50,601 nucleotides of DNA, taken from Opitutus sp. GAS368 (GTDB taxonomy: Bacteria; Verrucomicrobiota; Verrucomicrobiia; Opitutales; Opitutaceae). The notes under the pieces are model-generated. The model was not told the origin of the DNA. It saw only the letters and a list, made by a program, of their open reading frames with translations, and searched no databases. Where the stretch lies: NCBI GenBank assembly GCA_945903465.1, contig CAMDOF010000038.1:1-50601 (forward strand), read 5' to 3'. The position numbers and the translations under genes were made by a program. This document shows positions 6,980 to 14,409 of the stretch, piece after piece (the stretch's first letter is position 1; each line of letters begins with the position of its first letter).

Positions 6980-9900
6980 ATGAACGCGAACCCCGCCCTC
7001 CGCTCCACCCCCGTGTCACCTGCATCGTGCGTCTGGCGCGTGCGCCTTGCCGCCGCCGGCATCCTCCTGGTTTTGTCGTTGGGGCCCGCCACGGCGGCGG
7101 CGCAACCGGCGGCCGCGACCGGCGCCATCGAGGGTCGGGTCTTCAACACCGGCACCCAAGCCTACGTGCGCAATGTCCGGATCGAGATTCCGGGCACGCC
7201 ACTGCAGACGTTCACCGACACCTATGGCGCCTACGCGCTGACGCACGTGCCGACGGGCGCGGTCACGCTGAGGATTTTCTACACGGGCTCCGGCGAGCAC
7301 TCGGTCCAGGTCAACGTGTCGGCGGGCCAGACCGTGCGGCGCGATCTGTCGATCGCCGGCGGCGCAGTGGCCTTCGATGACAAGGGCACGGTGGCGCTTG
7401 AGACGTTCGTAGTGTCCGAGACGCGTGAGAGGGACGCGCGGGCGATCGCGATCAACGAGCAGCGCTTCGCGGAGAATCTCAAGACCGTCGCGGCCGCGGA
7501 TGCGTTTGGCGACAGTGTGGACGGCAACGTCGGCGAGTTCATCAAGAACATGCCGGGCGTGGTGCTCGATGGCGGGCGCGTTTCCATCCGCGGGCTGCCC
7601 GGGAGCATGACGCCCGTGATGATCGATGGCAACGATCTGGCGAATGGCGCGGGCATTAAGGACACCCGCGCGATCGACATCAGCAATCTCGCGATCAACA
7701 ACATCTCGCGGGTCGAGGTCACGAAAGCGCCCACGCCTGACATGGCCGCGAGCTCCGTCGGTGGCTCCGTAAACCTGATCAGCAAGAGCGCCTTTGAGTT
7801 GGCCCGCCCGCAGTTCAAGTATCGCGCGATGATGACGTTCAACGAGGAATACATGGACTTCTCGAAGACGCCGTACCCGCAGCGCGAGCCCAGCCTCAAG
7901 ATCAAGCCGAGTTTCGATTTCAGCTACACGGTGCCGGTGAACAAGCGCTTCGGTTTTTCGATCAACGGCATGCACAACCAGCAGTTCAGTTTCCAACGCC
8001 ACCTGCGCACGCAATGGAACAGCTCCACCGCCCCGTCGACCCCGGCCAACCCTTTCCTAGATCGCTTCGAGTTCAATGAAACCCCGCTGGAAAAGCAGCG
8101 GCAAACGATTGGAGCCACGGCCGACTGGCGTATTTCGGATCGCGATACGCTGTCCGTGTCAGCGCTGTATAACCCCTCCCGGTCGCAGTCCGCGAATCAC
8201 GTGATGCTGTGGAATAACGGCGGCGTGCTGAACCAGAACGTGGGTTCCTACAGTCCGACCTTCGCCCTCGGGCGGGTCGGATCGGGCACGGTGGAGGGCA
8301 CCGGCCACCACACCATCGTGCGCGACGTCACGACGCATTACAGCCTGCGTCACCGCCATCGCGGCGCGCACTGGAATTTCGACAGCAGTGCCTACTATGG
8401 CCTGTCGCAGAACCGCACCGGCGACATGGAATATGGCATGGTCGAGCGCGTCATCCTGTTTCGCCGCAACGTGACGATCAATTTCCAGGATATCCGCGAG
8501 GGCGGCCGACCTTTCAGCGTGACGGCGCGCGACAGCACGACCGGAGCAAACGTCGACGCCTACACTCTCGCCGACGTGCCGATCGACGTCATCCGTTCCC
8601 GGCAGAACCGCGATACGGATGATACCCAGCGCGGCGCGAAGATCCACGCGAGCCGCGCTTTCGATCTCGGCGTGCCGGTGAAGGTGAAGGCCGGCCTCGA
8701 CTATCGGCAGCAGATTCGCGACCACAACGGCCCGACGAGCCAGTGGTCGTTTGTCGGCCCCGATCGAGTGAAAGGCACGGCGGACGAGTATGCCGGCCTC
8801 TACGGGTTGAAGGCTGCGGTCAGCACGTCCCCCGGCTTCGGCCTGCCGCCGCGCGAGCGCGTCGACAACTGGAAGATGTACGAGCTCTTCAAGGCGCATC
8901 CCGAGTATTTCGTGTTCGACGAGGCCGCGTTCCTGCTCTCGCGCACGCGTGAAAGCTTCCTGCTCGACGAAACCATTCAGGCCGGATTCCTGATGGCCGA
9001 CGCCTCGTTTTTCTCCAACCGCCTCCGGCTGGTCGGTGGCGTCCGCTACGAGGAGACGATCGACAAGAGCCTCGGCCGGCGCACGGATCCCACCCTAGGC
9101 TACCAAAAAGACGCCGCCGGCAACACGCTGCGCAACGCCGCCGGGGTGCCGCTCCCGATCACCGACCCGATCGAGCGCGCGCGGCGGATCAACATCGTGC
9201 GCGGCTCGTCCAACCGGAACAGCTACGACGGACTCTATCCCAGTTTCCACGCCAGCTTCGCGCTCACGAGCAACCTGCTGGCCCGTTTCAGTTATGCGCG
9301 CACGCTGGGCCGCCCGGACCTCCCGCGGGTGTTTCCCGACATCGACATCCGCGACACGAGCAATCCGCCGCTCATCGTCACGACGAGCTCGAGCCTGAAG
9401 CCGTGGGAGTCGGACAATAGGGACGTCGCGCTCGAGTATTACTTCAAGACCGTGGGCGTGCTCTCGGTCGGCGCCTTCCGCAAGGACATCAAGAACTACT
9501 TCGGCCTCCTCACGCAGGATGCGACGCCCGCGCTGCTCTCCGAATACAACCTGGGACCCGAGTATTCGAATTATCGATTCAGTCACTACCTCAACGTCGG
9601 CGACGCGCGCGTCAGCGGCATCGAGGCATCCTACGATCACGTGCTGACGTTCCTCCCCCGGTGGGCGAGCGGCTTCTCGGTGTTCGCCAACGGCAGCCGG
9701 CTCCAGCTCGAAGGCCGCGATACGGCCGACTTCCGCGGCTTCGTGCCGAAGGTGTTCAACGCGGGCATCAGCTATGACCGCGGCCGGGTAAACGTGCAGT
9801 TGAAGCGCAACTACCGCGGCAAGCAGCAGCTCAGCCCGCAGAACTGGCCCAACTCGTTCGAGTTTCGCCGTGAGAGCGTGACCTTCGATCTGAATGCGCA

Positions 9901-10066
9901 GATCAAGCTGCACAGGCGCGTGTCGATCTTTGTGACCGGTCGCAACCTGACGAACGAGCCCACCGTGATGGAGTGGTCGAGCCCGGCTACGCCCGATTAT
10001 GCGAAGATCCAGCGCTACATCGAGTCGGGCGCGCAATACGCTTTCGGACTCAAGGGCACGTTCTAG
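6980..10066 (+). CDS. TonB-dependent receptor with carboxypeptidase-regulatory-like N-terminal domain
   Basis: This 1028-residue outer-membrane receptor has a signal peptide at about 1-41. Residues 47-130 form a carboxypeptidase-D regulatory-like fold (GAIEGRVFNTGTQAYVRNVR, DTYGAYALTHVPTG). A short linker with ETFVVSETRERD probably includes the TonB box. The plug domain covers roughly 150-265 and includes SIRGLPGSMTPVMIDGN and SSVGGSVNLISKSAF. A 22-strand-type barrel follows, ending in an aromatic residue (YAFGLKGTF), the usual beta-barrel signal. Such receptors import large glycan fragments using TonB energy. It follows a LacI regulator and precedes a pectate-lyase-like gene 51 bases away, which suggests oligogalacturonide or a related substrate. 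It appears intact. Confidence 0.92.
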   Translation: MNANPALRSTPVSPASCVWRVRLAAAGILLVLSLGPATAAAQPAAATGAIEGRVFNTGTQAYVRNVRIEIPGTPLQTFTDTYGAYALTHVPTGAVTLRIFYTGSGEHSVQVNVSAGQTVRRDLSIAGGAVAFDDKGTVALETFVVSETRERDARAIAINEQRFAENLKTVAAADAFGDSVDGNVGEFIKNMPGVVLDGGRVSIRGLPGSMTPVMIDGNDLANGAGIKDTRAIDISNLAINNISRVEVTKAPTPDMAASSVGGSVNLISKSAFELARPQFKYRAMMTFNEEYMDFSKTPYPQREPSLKIKPSFDFSYTVPVNKRFGFSINGMHNQQFSFQRHLRTQWNSSTAPSTPANPFLDRFEFNETPLEKQRQTIGATADWRISDRDTLSVSALYNPSRSQSANHVMLWNNGGVLNQNVGSYSPTFALGRVGSGTVEGTGHHTIVRDVTTHYSLRHRHRGAHWNFDSSAYYGLSQNRTGDMEYGMVERVILFRRNVTINFQDIREGGRPFSVTARDSTTGANVDAYTLADVPIDVIRSRQNRDTDDTQRGAKIHASRAFDLGVPVKVKAGLDYRQQIRDHNGPTSQWSFVGPDRVKGTADEYAGLYGLKAAVSTSPGFGLPPRERVDNWKMYELFKAHPEYFVFDEAAFLLSRTRESFLLDETIQAGFLMADASFFSNRLRLVGGVRYEETIDKSLGRRTDPTLGYQKDAAGNTLRNAAGVPLPITDPIERARRINIVRGSSNRNSYDGLYPSFHASFALTSNLLARFSYARTLGRPDLPRVFPDIDIRDTSNPPLIVTTSSSLKPWESDNRDVALEYYFKTVGVLSVGAFRKDIKNYFGLLTQDATPALLSEYNLGPEYSNYRFSHYLNVGDARVSGIEASYDHVLTFLPRWASGFSVFANGSRLQLEGRDTADFRGFVPKVFNAGISYDRGRVNVQLKRNYRGKQQLSPQNWPNSFEFRRESVTFDLNAQIKLHRRVSIFVTGRNLTNEPTVMEWSSPATPDYAKIQRYIESGAQYAFGLKGTF

Positions 10067-10117
10067 CGCCGAATCTCCCGCCTTTCCCCACCTCCTTTCC
10101 ACCCTGGAATACATCGC

Positions 10118-11524
10118 ATGCCCCTCCATTCGTTCCGCCACTCCGGCCTCCGGCGCGCCGCCGTCTACCTTGGTATCGCAATTGTGGCGACATGCCGCCT
10201 CGCCGCCGAGTTGCCGGCTTTTCCGGGAGCGGAGGGATTCGGCCGGATCGCCCGCGGCGGCCGTGGCGGCGATGTCTACCACGTGACTAATCTCGCGGAC
10301 AGCGGGCCGGGGTCGCTCCGGGAAGGGATCGTATCGGGCGCCGGTCCGCGCACCATCGTGTTCGAGGTGTCGGGCACCATCCTGCTGAAGAGCGCGCTGC
10401 GGATTGAGCGTTCGTTTCTCACCATCGCCGGCCAGACGGCCCCCGGCGACGGGATCACGGTGCGCGATTTCTCCGTGCAGATGAAAAACGTGACGGACGT
10501 GGTCGTGCGCTATCTTCGCTTGCGCCTCGGCGACGAGAACAAAACCGCGCAGTCCAAGGGGGCCGACGACACGCTGGTGACGGACGATATCGACCGCGTG
10601 ATTCTGGACCATTGCTCGTTGAGCTGGGCGATCGACGGCACGCACGACCTGCGTCGGGGCGGCAATTTCACCCTGCAGTGGTGCATCATCAGCGAGGCTT
10701 TGAACGAAAGCCTGCACAGCCGGGGCAAGCCTCACGCGATGGCCGCTTCCTATCGCGATCTGTCGGGCAACATTACGTTACATCACAATCTCATCGCGAC
10801 GTGCCGCGACCGGCATCCGTCGCTCGGCAGCGCCACGAAGGGACCGCAGCATGTCGTCGATTTCCGCAACAACGTCATCTACAACTGGGCGTCGCCCGGC
10901 ACGGCGAATTTTTGCGATCACTTTATCAATTGCATCAACAACGTCTGGCGCCCGGGCCCCACGACGGATCTCGCAAAGCTACCCATCGCGATGAAAGGCA
11001 CGCTGCCCGACCTCGCGCGCGGTTACATGAGTGGCAATGTGTTTGAGCAGCGCGACGATCTCACGCGGGACAATTATGCCGCGCTCGATTTCAAGCGCTG
11101 GCTAAAACCGTATGGCAATTACGGATACGCAGGAACGTTGGCCGACTGGAAAGCCACGGCGCCGGCAGACTTGGGCGCCGCCCTGCCCCAGACGCAGCCC
11201 GCGACGGAGGCCGCCACCCTTGTGCTCGCTCGGGCCGGGGCGTCCCTGCGCCGGGATGCCATCGACGCTCGCGTGGTCGATGACGTGCGTCAGCGCCGGG
11301 GCAAGGTGATCGATTCCCAAAAGGAAGTCGGCGGCTGGACCACCCACCGCTCGTTGCCGCCGCCGCTCGACACGGATCGGGACGGCATGCCGGATGCATG
11401 GGAAATCGCCCACGGGCTCGATCCGAAGAATCCCTCGGATCGCACTCAAAGCGCGGAGGCGAATGGCTACACCCACCTCGAGAGATATCTGAACAGCCTG
11501 GTGACGGTGAAAGACGTGCGCTAG
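10118..11524 (+). CDS. Pectate-lyase-like parallel beta-helix protein
   Basis: This 468-residue protein has a signal peptide to about residue 31, then PAFPGAEGFGRIARGGRGGD and VYHVTNLADSGPGSLREGI, the characteristic start of bacterial polysaccharide-lyase-1-like beta-helix proteins. Beta-helix ladder sequence follows: SFLTIAGQTAPGDGITV, VVRYLRLRLGD, VILDHCSLSWAIDGT and ITLHHNLIATCRDRHPSLGS. Near the C terminus, DTDRDGMPDAWEIAHGLDP is a calcium-binding thrombospondin-type-3-like motif often found in secreted verrucomicrobial enzymes. The likely role is eliminative cleavage of pectin or a similar uronic-acid polymer outside the cell, feeding the TonB receptor just upstream. The exact substrate is inference. 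The stop is TAG, which matters for interpreting TAG codons elsewhere in the window. Confidence 0.85.
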   Translation: MPLHSFRHSGLRRAAVYLGIAIVATCRLAAELPAFPGAEGFGRIARGGRGGDVYHVTNLADSGPGSLREGIVSGAGPRTIVFEVSGTILLKSALRIERSFLTIAGQTAPGDGITVRDFSVQMKNVTDVVVRYLRLRLGDENKTAQSKGADDTLVTDDIDRVILDHCSLSWAIDGTHDLRRGGNFTLQWCIISEALNESLHSRGKPHAMAASYRDLSGNITLHHNLIATCRDRHPSLGSATKGPQHVVDFRNNVIYNWASPGTANFCDHFINCINNVWRPGPTTDLAKLPIAMKGTLPDLARGYMSGNVFEQRDDLTRDNYAALDFKRWLKPYGNYGYAGTLADWKATAPADLGAALPQTQPATEAATLVLARAGASLRRDAIDARVVDDVRQRRGKVIDSQKEVGGWTTHRSLPPPLDTDRDGMPDAWEIAHGLDPKNPSDRTQSAEANGYTHLERYLNSLVTVKDVR

Positions 11525-11616
11525 CAACTGCGCTGGCCTATAATCCCGTGGCCTCCCGGTCATTCTTCGCTGCGCCCAGGATGATCTAGGGATTCCCAAA
11601 ATCGTTTGGCATCTCG

Positions 11617-11768
11617 CGTGTTCTTCTGGCGGGCATCCGTGGCTCCGGCCGCGCCTGTCCTTTTATCGGGACGGTTGCGGCGCTGATGGCCGTAACCTTC
11701 GCGCACGCGGCGTCGTCGGGCGGGTTCAATGTCCCGCCCGGCTTCGAGGTGACGTCGTTCGCGGGCGA
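11617..11768 (+). pseudogene. 5' fragment of a PVC-type membrane-bound dehydrogenase
   Basis: The frame carries a hydrophobic signal-like segment (GTVAALMAVTFAHAASS) and then GGFNVPPGFEVTSFAGD. This is the standard mature start of PVC-type haem-binding dehydrogenases (usually VPPGFEVTLFAGDP...). Directly after AGD the sequence changes to the dispersed repeat that starts with AACCCCTCCC, and the frame soon stops. Over 90% of the gene is missing. No start codon is clear; ATG at 11686 lies within the signal segment. The downstream gene at 14410 is an intact member of the wider superfamily. The gap 11525-11616 shows nothing else. Confidence 0.55.
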
Positions 11769-11905
11769 TAACCCCTCCCGGATCCGATCCCTCTGAAAAT
11801 CCAGTTTCCTTTCAGCCCCCGCCCCAGAATCGGATTCTGGCCGTGACCGAAAGAAACCAACCGTACGCAGCGCAGGAGCGCTTTACGAATGGTGTTTCTT
11901 AGCAG
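11769..11905 (+). repeat. Dispersed palindromic repeat, copy 1
   Basis: The element starts with AACCCCTCCC, continues with GATCCGATCCCTCTGAAAAT and CCAGTTTCCTTTCAGCCC, then the hairpin CCAGAATCGGATTCTGG (11824-11840), GCCGTGACCGAAAGAAAC, and ends in GTGTTTCTTAGCAG (11892-11905). Related copies are at 20721-20852 and 21358-21511, with partial copies at 14349-14366, 19334-19362 and 50427-50452 (reverse). This copy begins exactly where the dehydrogenase fragment is cut and runs into the second 125 bp array. Confidence 0.85.
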
Positions 11906-11947
11906 CGCGAGAGGGTGGGTGGTGGGGAGCGAAGCGCGCCTTCGTGG

Positions 11948-12322
11948 CCACCATCGGCGACAGGAGTGTCGCCGGTCCGTCGGATGGGCGACACTCTTGT
12001 CGCCCCTGCTGCATGGGAGCCTCCCCACCAAAACAAGTTTTGGCCCCGACGGGAAGAAACACCTTTCCAAGCCCACCATCGGCGACAGGAGTGTCGCCGG
12101 TCCGTCGGATGGGCGACACTCTTGCCGCCCCTGCTACATGGGAGCCTCCCCACCAAAACAAGTTTTGGCCCCGACGGGAAGAAACAGCTTTCCAGGCCCA
12201 CCATCGGCGACAGGAGTGTCGCCGGTCCGTCGGATGGGCGACACTCTTGTCGCCCCTGCTGCATGGGAGCCCACCCACCAAAACAAGTTTTGGTACCGAC
12301 GGGAAGAAACAGCTTTATTTTC
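11948..12322 (+). repeat. Three tandem 125 bp palindromic units (array 2)
   Basis: Units start at 11948, 12073 and 12198, with a partial fourth at 12323. The period (125 bp), unit number and internal hairpins are the same as in array 1 at 5056-5430, and the sequences differ at only a few positions. The left neighbour sequence CGCCTTCGTGGCCACCATCGG is shared with array 1. The right end again runs into CGACTTACAGAAGCTGTTTC (12330-12349) and TTGAGAG. The array encodes no plausible protein, although open frames cross it on both strands. Confidence 0.95.
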
Positions 12323-12350
12323 CCACCAACGACTTACAGAAGCTGTTTCT

Positions 12351-12592
12351 TGAGAGCACTACGGACCCAAACTCGGAAATTCCTGGTTTTCCCGTTCCTC
12401 TTCGATCGTGGGGCGAGGTCACTCGATTTCATCCAAATGGCTATCGAGCTTGGCAACTTGGCGGATCGATCGAAATTTATTTTTGCATACCTGATTATGG
12501 ATTGCCACCTCACTATCAAAAATGACGGGGTTTTCAGTATCCCGGAAGAATACCCCGGAGCCTTCAACCACCGCAAAAGGCAATCGTTGTGA
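12351..12592 (+). pseudogene. Unrecognised C-terminal fragment, frameshifted
   Basis: Starting at the right edge of array 2, one frame reads EIPGFPVPLRSWGEVTRFH and WQLGGSIEIYFCIPDYGLPP to a stop at about 12525. Protein-like sequence then continues in the next frame (NDGVFSIPEEYPGAFNHRKR) to 12592. The composition is markedly less GC-rich than its surroundings, as in the two hypothetical genes that follow. I do not recognise the family. The reading suggests the tail of a gene cut by the array, with one indel near 12520. Confidence 0.35.
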
Positions 12593-12815
12593 GCGGTTTC
12601 AGAATTGAGATCCTAGAGAGAAAGCCCAACCCCGCTTTGCGCGCGAATGGTTGGGGCGTCGTCGCCTCAGCCGTATGACGCTCTACGGGGTTGTCACCGC
12701 GCGTCGGGTCTCCCGATACTCCTTTCGTTCCTTCCCAAGTTAGCATCACGACGACTCCCGTTCACCGGGCGTCACCAACCGAGCCTACACGGGCCACGGT
12801 GGTCAAATCGATGTG

Positions 12816-12836
12816 GGTTACCGATGTTCGGTAACC
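12816..12836. promoter_or_regulatory. Perfect hairpin upstream of the hypothetical pair
   Basis: GGTTACCG and CGGTAACC form a perfect 8 bp inverted repeat around ATGTT, 40 bases before the start at 12876. No T run follows, so it is not an intrinsic terminator. It may be an operator for the downstream two-gene unit or a recombination site end. The rest of 12593-12815 shows no gene. Confidence 0.4.
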
Positions 12837-12875
12837 AAAGTTGTTCGTGGTGCCTGCTGGATTGGTTCATGCACC

Positions 12876-13541
12876 ATGAAAAAATACGCGCGCATCAGAT
12901 ACGGTTTTCGCCCGCAGTCATACTGGGAGGACGCTGACCCGTTGTCGGCGATACTTCGCAACGTCACAGGTGAGAATCGTCGAAGAATGATCACGGACTA
13001 CTGGCATGCCGGTCGTTTGGAGGAGTTGGATAGCAATCTCCTAAGGGATGAGCCCGACGACGAATCAAGAATGCGGCTTGGGCGCATTCACCCTAGCTTC
13101 ATGGGCGGTGAATACTTGCCGCATTATCTGGTGGGCGAGGTCGAGATCGCCCGCCTTTGCCTGCAGTCCACTACGAGTGATGTTGTCAGTCTTCGTGCTC
13201 GCCCTTCGCCAGAGGGAATTTCCTACCGAGTGCTCGACGAGTACAAGGGCCGGTTCACTTTGCCGATCTCCACTTCGCTGCTCCCGCTAACGCTCACAGA
13301 ACTCGTCCGTCAATTCGACGACGGGCGTCTCCATGAACTTGATTGGGACGGAGGGCTTGCGCTCGGCTACAACAACATGAACGCCGATGGTGGTTCCGAC
13401 TACGAAAGCCTCCGCCACTTCACGGCCATCTCGTCATCCTTTTACCGCCAGCTTTCGACCCACTACGAACACGTTTTCGAGGACTGGGTGAAAGAGTCTT
13501 CCGCCGAGTGTGCCGAGGATGCGAACGGAGGTGAGCCATGA
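12876..13541 (+). CDS. Hypothetical protein
   Basis: This 221-residue soluble protein starts MKKYARIRYGFRPQSYWEDA and contains IHPSFMGGEYLPHYLVGEVE, IARLCLQSTTSDVVSLRARP and a C-terminal half with DGGSDYESLRHFTAISSSFY. It has no signal peptide, membrane segment or catalytic motif that I can name. I recall similar conserved hypotheticals with the FMGGEYLPxYxxGEVEIAR motif in scattered bacteria, but know of no established function. The ATG at 12876 is chosen because it follows the hairpin and begins the compact domain; a frame from 12813 would read through that hairpin. The last four bases overlap the next gene (ATGA, 13538-13541), so both are probably co-translated. Base composition is clearly less GC-rich than the neighbouring enzymes, suggesting transfer. 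Confidence 0.7.
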   Translation: MKKYARIRYGFRPQSYWEDADPLSAILRNVTGENRRRMITDYWHAGRLEELDSNLLRDEPDDESRMRLGRIHPSFMGGEYLPHYLVGEVEIARLCLQSTTSDVVSLRARPSPEGISYRVLDEYKGRFTLPISTSLLPLTLTELVRQFDDGRLHELDWDGGLALGYNNMNADGGSDYESLRHFTAISSSFYRQLSTHYEHVFEDWVKESSAECAEDANGGEP

Positions 13542-13723
13542 AGCCCCCGACGAACCTCACCCCCGAACAGGGAGAACGTCTTCGCGAGCTCTACCGAAAA
13601 AACTATCTCGCCCACATACTGCTTCCACCGGAAGTCGTCGCCGACGAGTTCCCCAAACAGCCGCCGGCCGCAAAGCAGGAGTCTCCTCCGAGTTCAGATT
13701 TTCATCGAACTGATCCGGATTGA
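13538..13723 (+). CDS. Small hypothetical protein
   Basis: This 61-residue protein starts MKPPTNLTPEQGERLRELYR and has one amphipathic helix followed by a Pro- and Lys-containing tail. Its start overlaps the stop of the preceding gene by ATGA, so it is translationally coupled. No known domain is visible. Two-gene units of a roughly 220-residue and a roughly 60-residue protein can be toxin/immunity or structural-partner pairs, but nothing in the sequence proves this. The coding call rests mainly on the coupling and the sensible helix. Confidence 0.5.
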   Translation: MKPPTNLTPEQGERLRELYRKNYLAHILLPPEVVADEFPKQPPAAKQESPPSSDFHRTDPD

Positions 13724-13849
13724 TTCTGTGGCCGCTTTTGAATCGGCGCATTCAAGGGCGGCCTATGCACGCCACTCCCAGTCCGCGCTGACCGGTATCC
13801 GTAAAAATTAGGCTACGCCAAAACCGATTTCTCGGGCCGTAACGCGTGC

Positions 13850-14371
13850 TTAAAACTCGTCGGCCAGATTACCGTAAGGAGGATTAGCGGGACCATCCGT
13901 CCCGCACTCGGTGATCCCGTGGGCCATCATCGCCCGCACGGCCCCTTTGGCTTCGGTTACGCCGCTGATGCGGGCCGATTGGGTTCCGATTCATACCGCC
14001 CCAATTATCATCCCACGTGATGCGGAAGAAGGCCCACGCGAAGCCGGCTGTTTCCATGGCCGCGGGTAAAAATGATCGTCCACTTCCCAACTGGTCCAGT
14101 TGCCGACCTCGTCGTTGATGCTGCCAATGGAAATGCCTCCGGCGGGGATTCGCTCAGGCATGGCTGCCAACGCCTCCTCCTTAAAAAGGGATTCCTCGGC
14201 TTCGTCGTCCTCGTCGTAATCGTCCTCGTCCTCGTCCTCGTCGTCGTCCTCGTCGTCGTCGTCCTCGTCGTCGTCGTAATCGTCGTCGTCGTCGTCGTCC
14301 TCGTCGTCGTCGTAATCGTCGTCGTCGTCGTCGTCGTCGTAATCGAGCTCGAAAATCCAGTTTCCTCGCAA
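13850..14371 (-). pseudogene. Acidic-tract protein remnant with frameshifts
   Basis: On the minus strand, a start at 14371 gives MRGNWIFELD, then a long Asp/Glu run encoded by a trinucleotide repeat. The sequence then becomes protein-like: ALAAMPERIPAGGISIGS, INDEVGNWTSWEVDDHFYPR. It continues in a second frame (TAGFAWAFFRITWDDNWGG) and in a third (ISGVTEAKGAVRAMMAHGIT ... ANPPYGNLADEF) to TAA at 13850-13852. Three consecutive protein-like segments in three frames point to one gene broken by at least two indels. The first residues (GNWIF) match the translated dispersed repeat, so the gene's 5' end seems to be repeat-derived. The family is not recognised. The remaining 13724-13849 holds nothing. 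Confidence 0.35.
14204..14344 (+). repeat. Trinucleotide (CGT/CCT) microsatellite
   Basis: About 140 bases consist almost only of CGT, CCT and CGTAAT units. There are internal longer periods in which blocks such as CCTCGTCGTCGTCGTAAT recur. On the minus strand it encodes Asp and Glu with occasional Tyr. Such tracts are unusual in a bacterial genome and prone to slippage; the tract ends directly beside a dispersed-repeat core, AAAATCCAGTTTCCT, at 14352-14366. Confidence 0.9.
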
Positions 14372-14409
14372 TACTAATCGTCTCTCCGGCCCCGCGTTTA
14401 CCCTTCGTC

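Noticed and set aside
5000..12360. Integron with attC-like sites (palindromes next to single gene pieces)
   Set aside because: No integrase is visible, the GTTTCTT ends do not match the attC core GTTRRRY well, and the gene pieces are fragments, not complete promoterless cassettes.
14072..14377. Valine/leucine-rich plus-strand peptide over the microsatellite as a membrane protein
   Set aside because: It is a direct product of the CGT repeat with no conserved flanks. The minus strand has protein-like sequence next to it.
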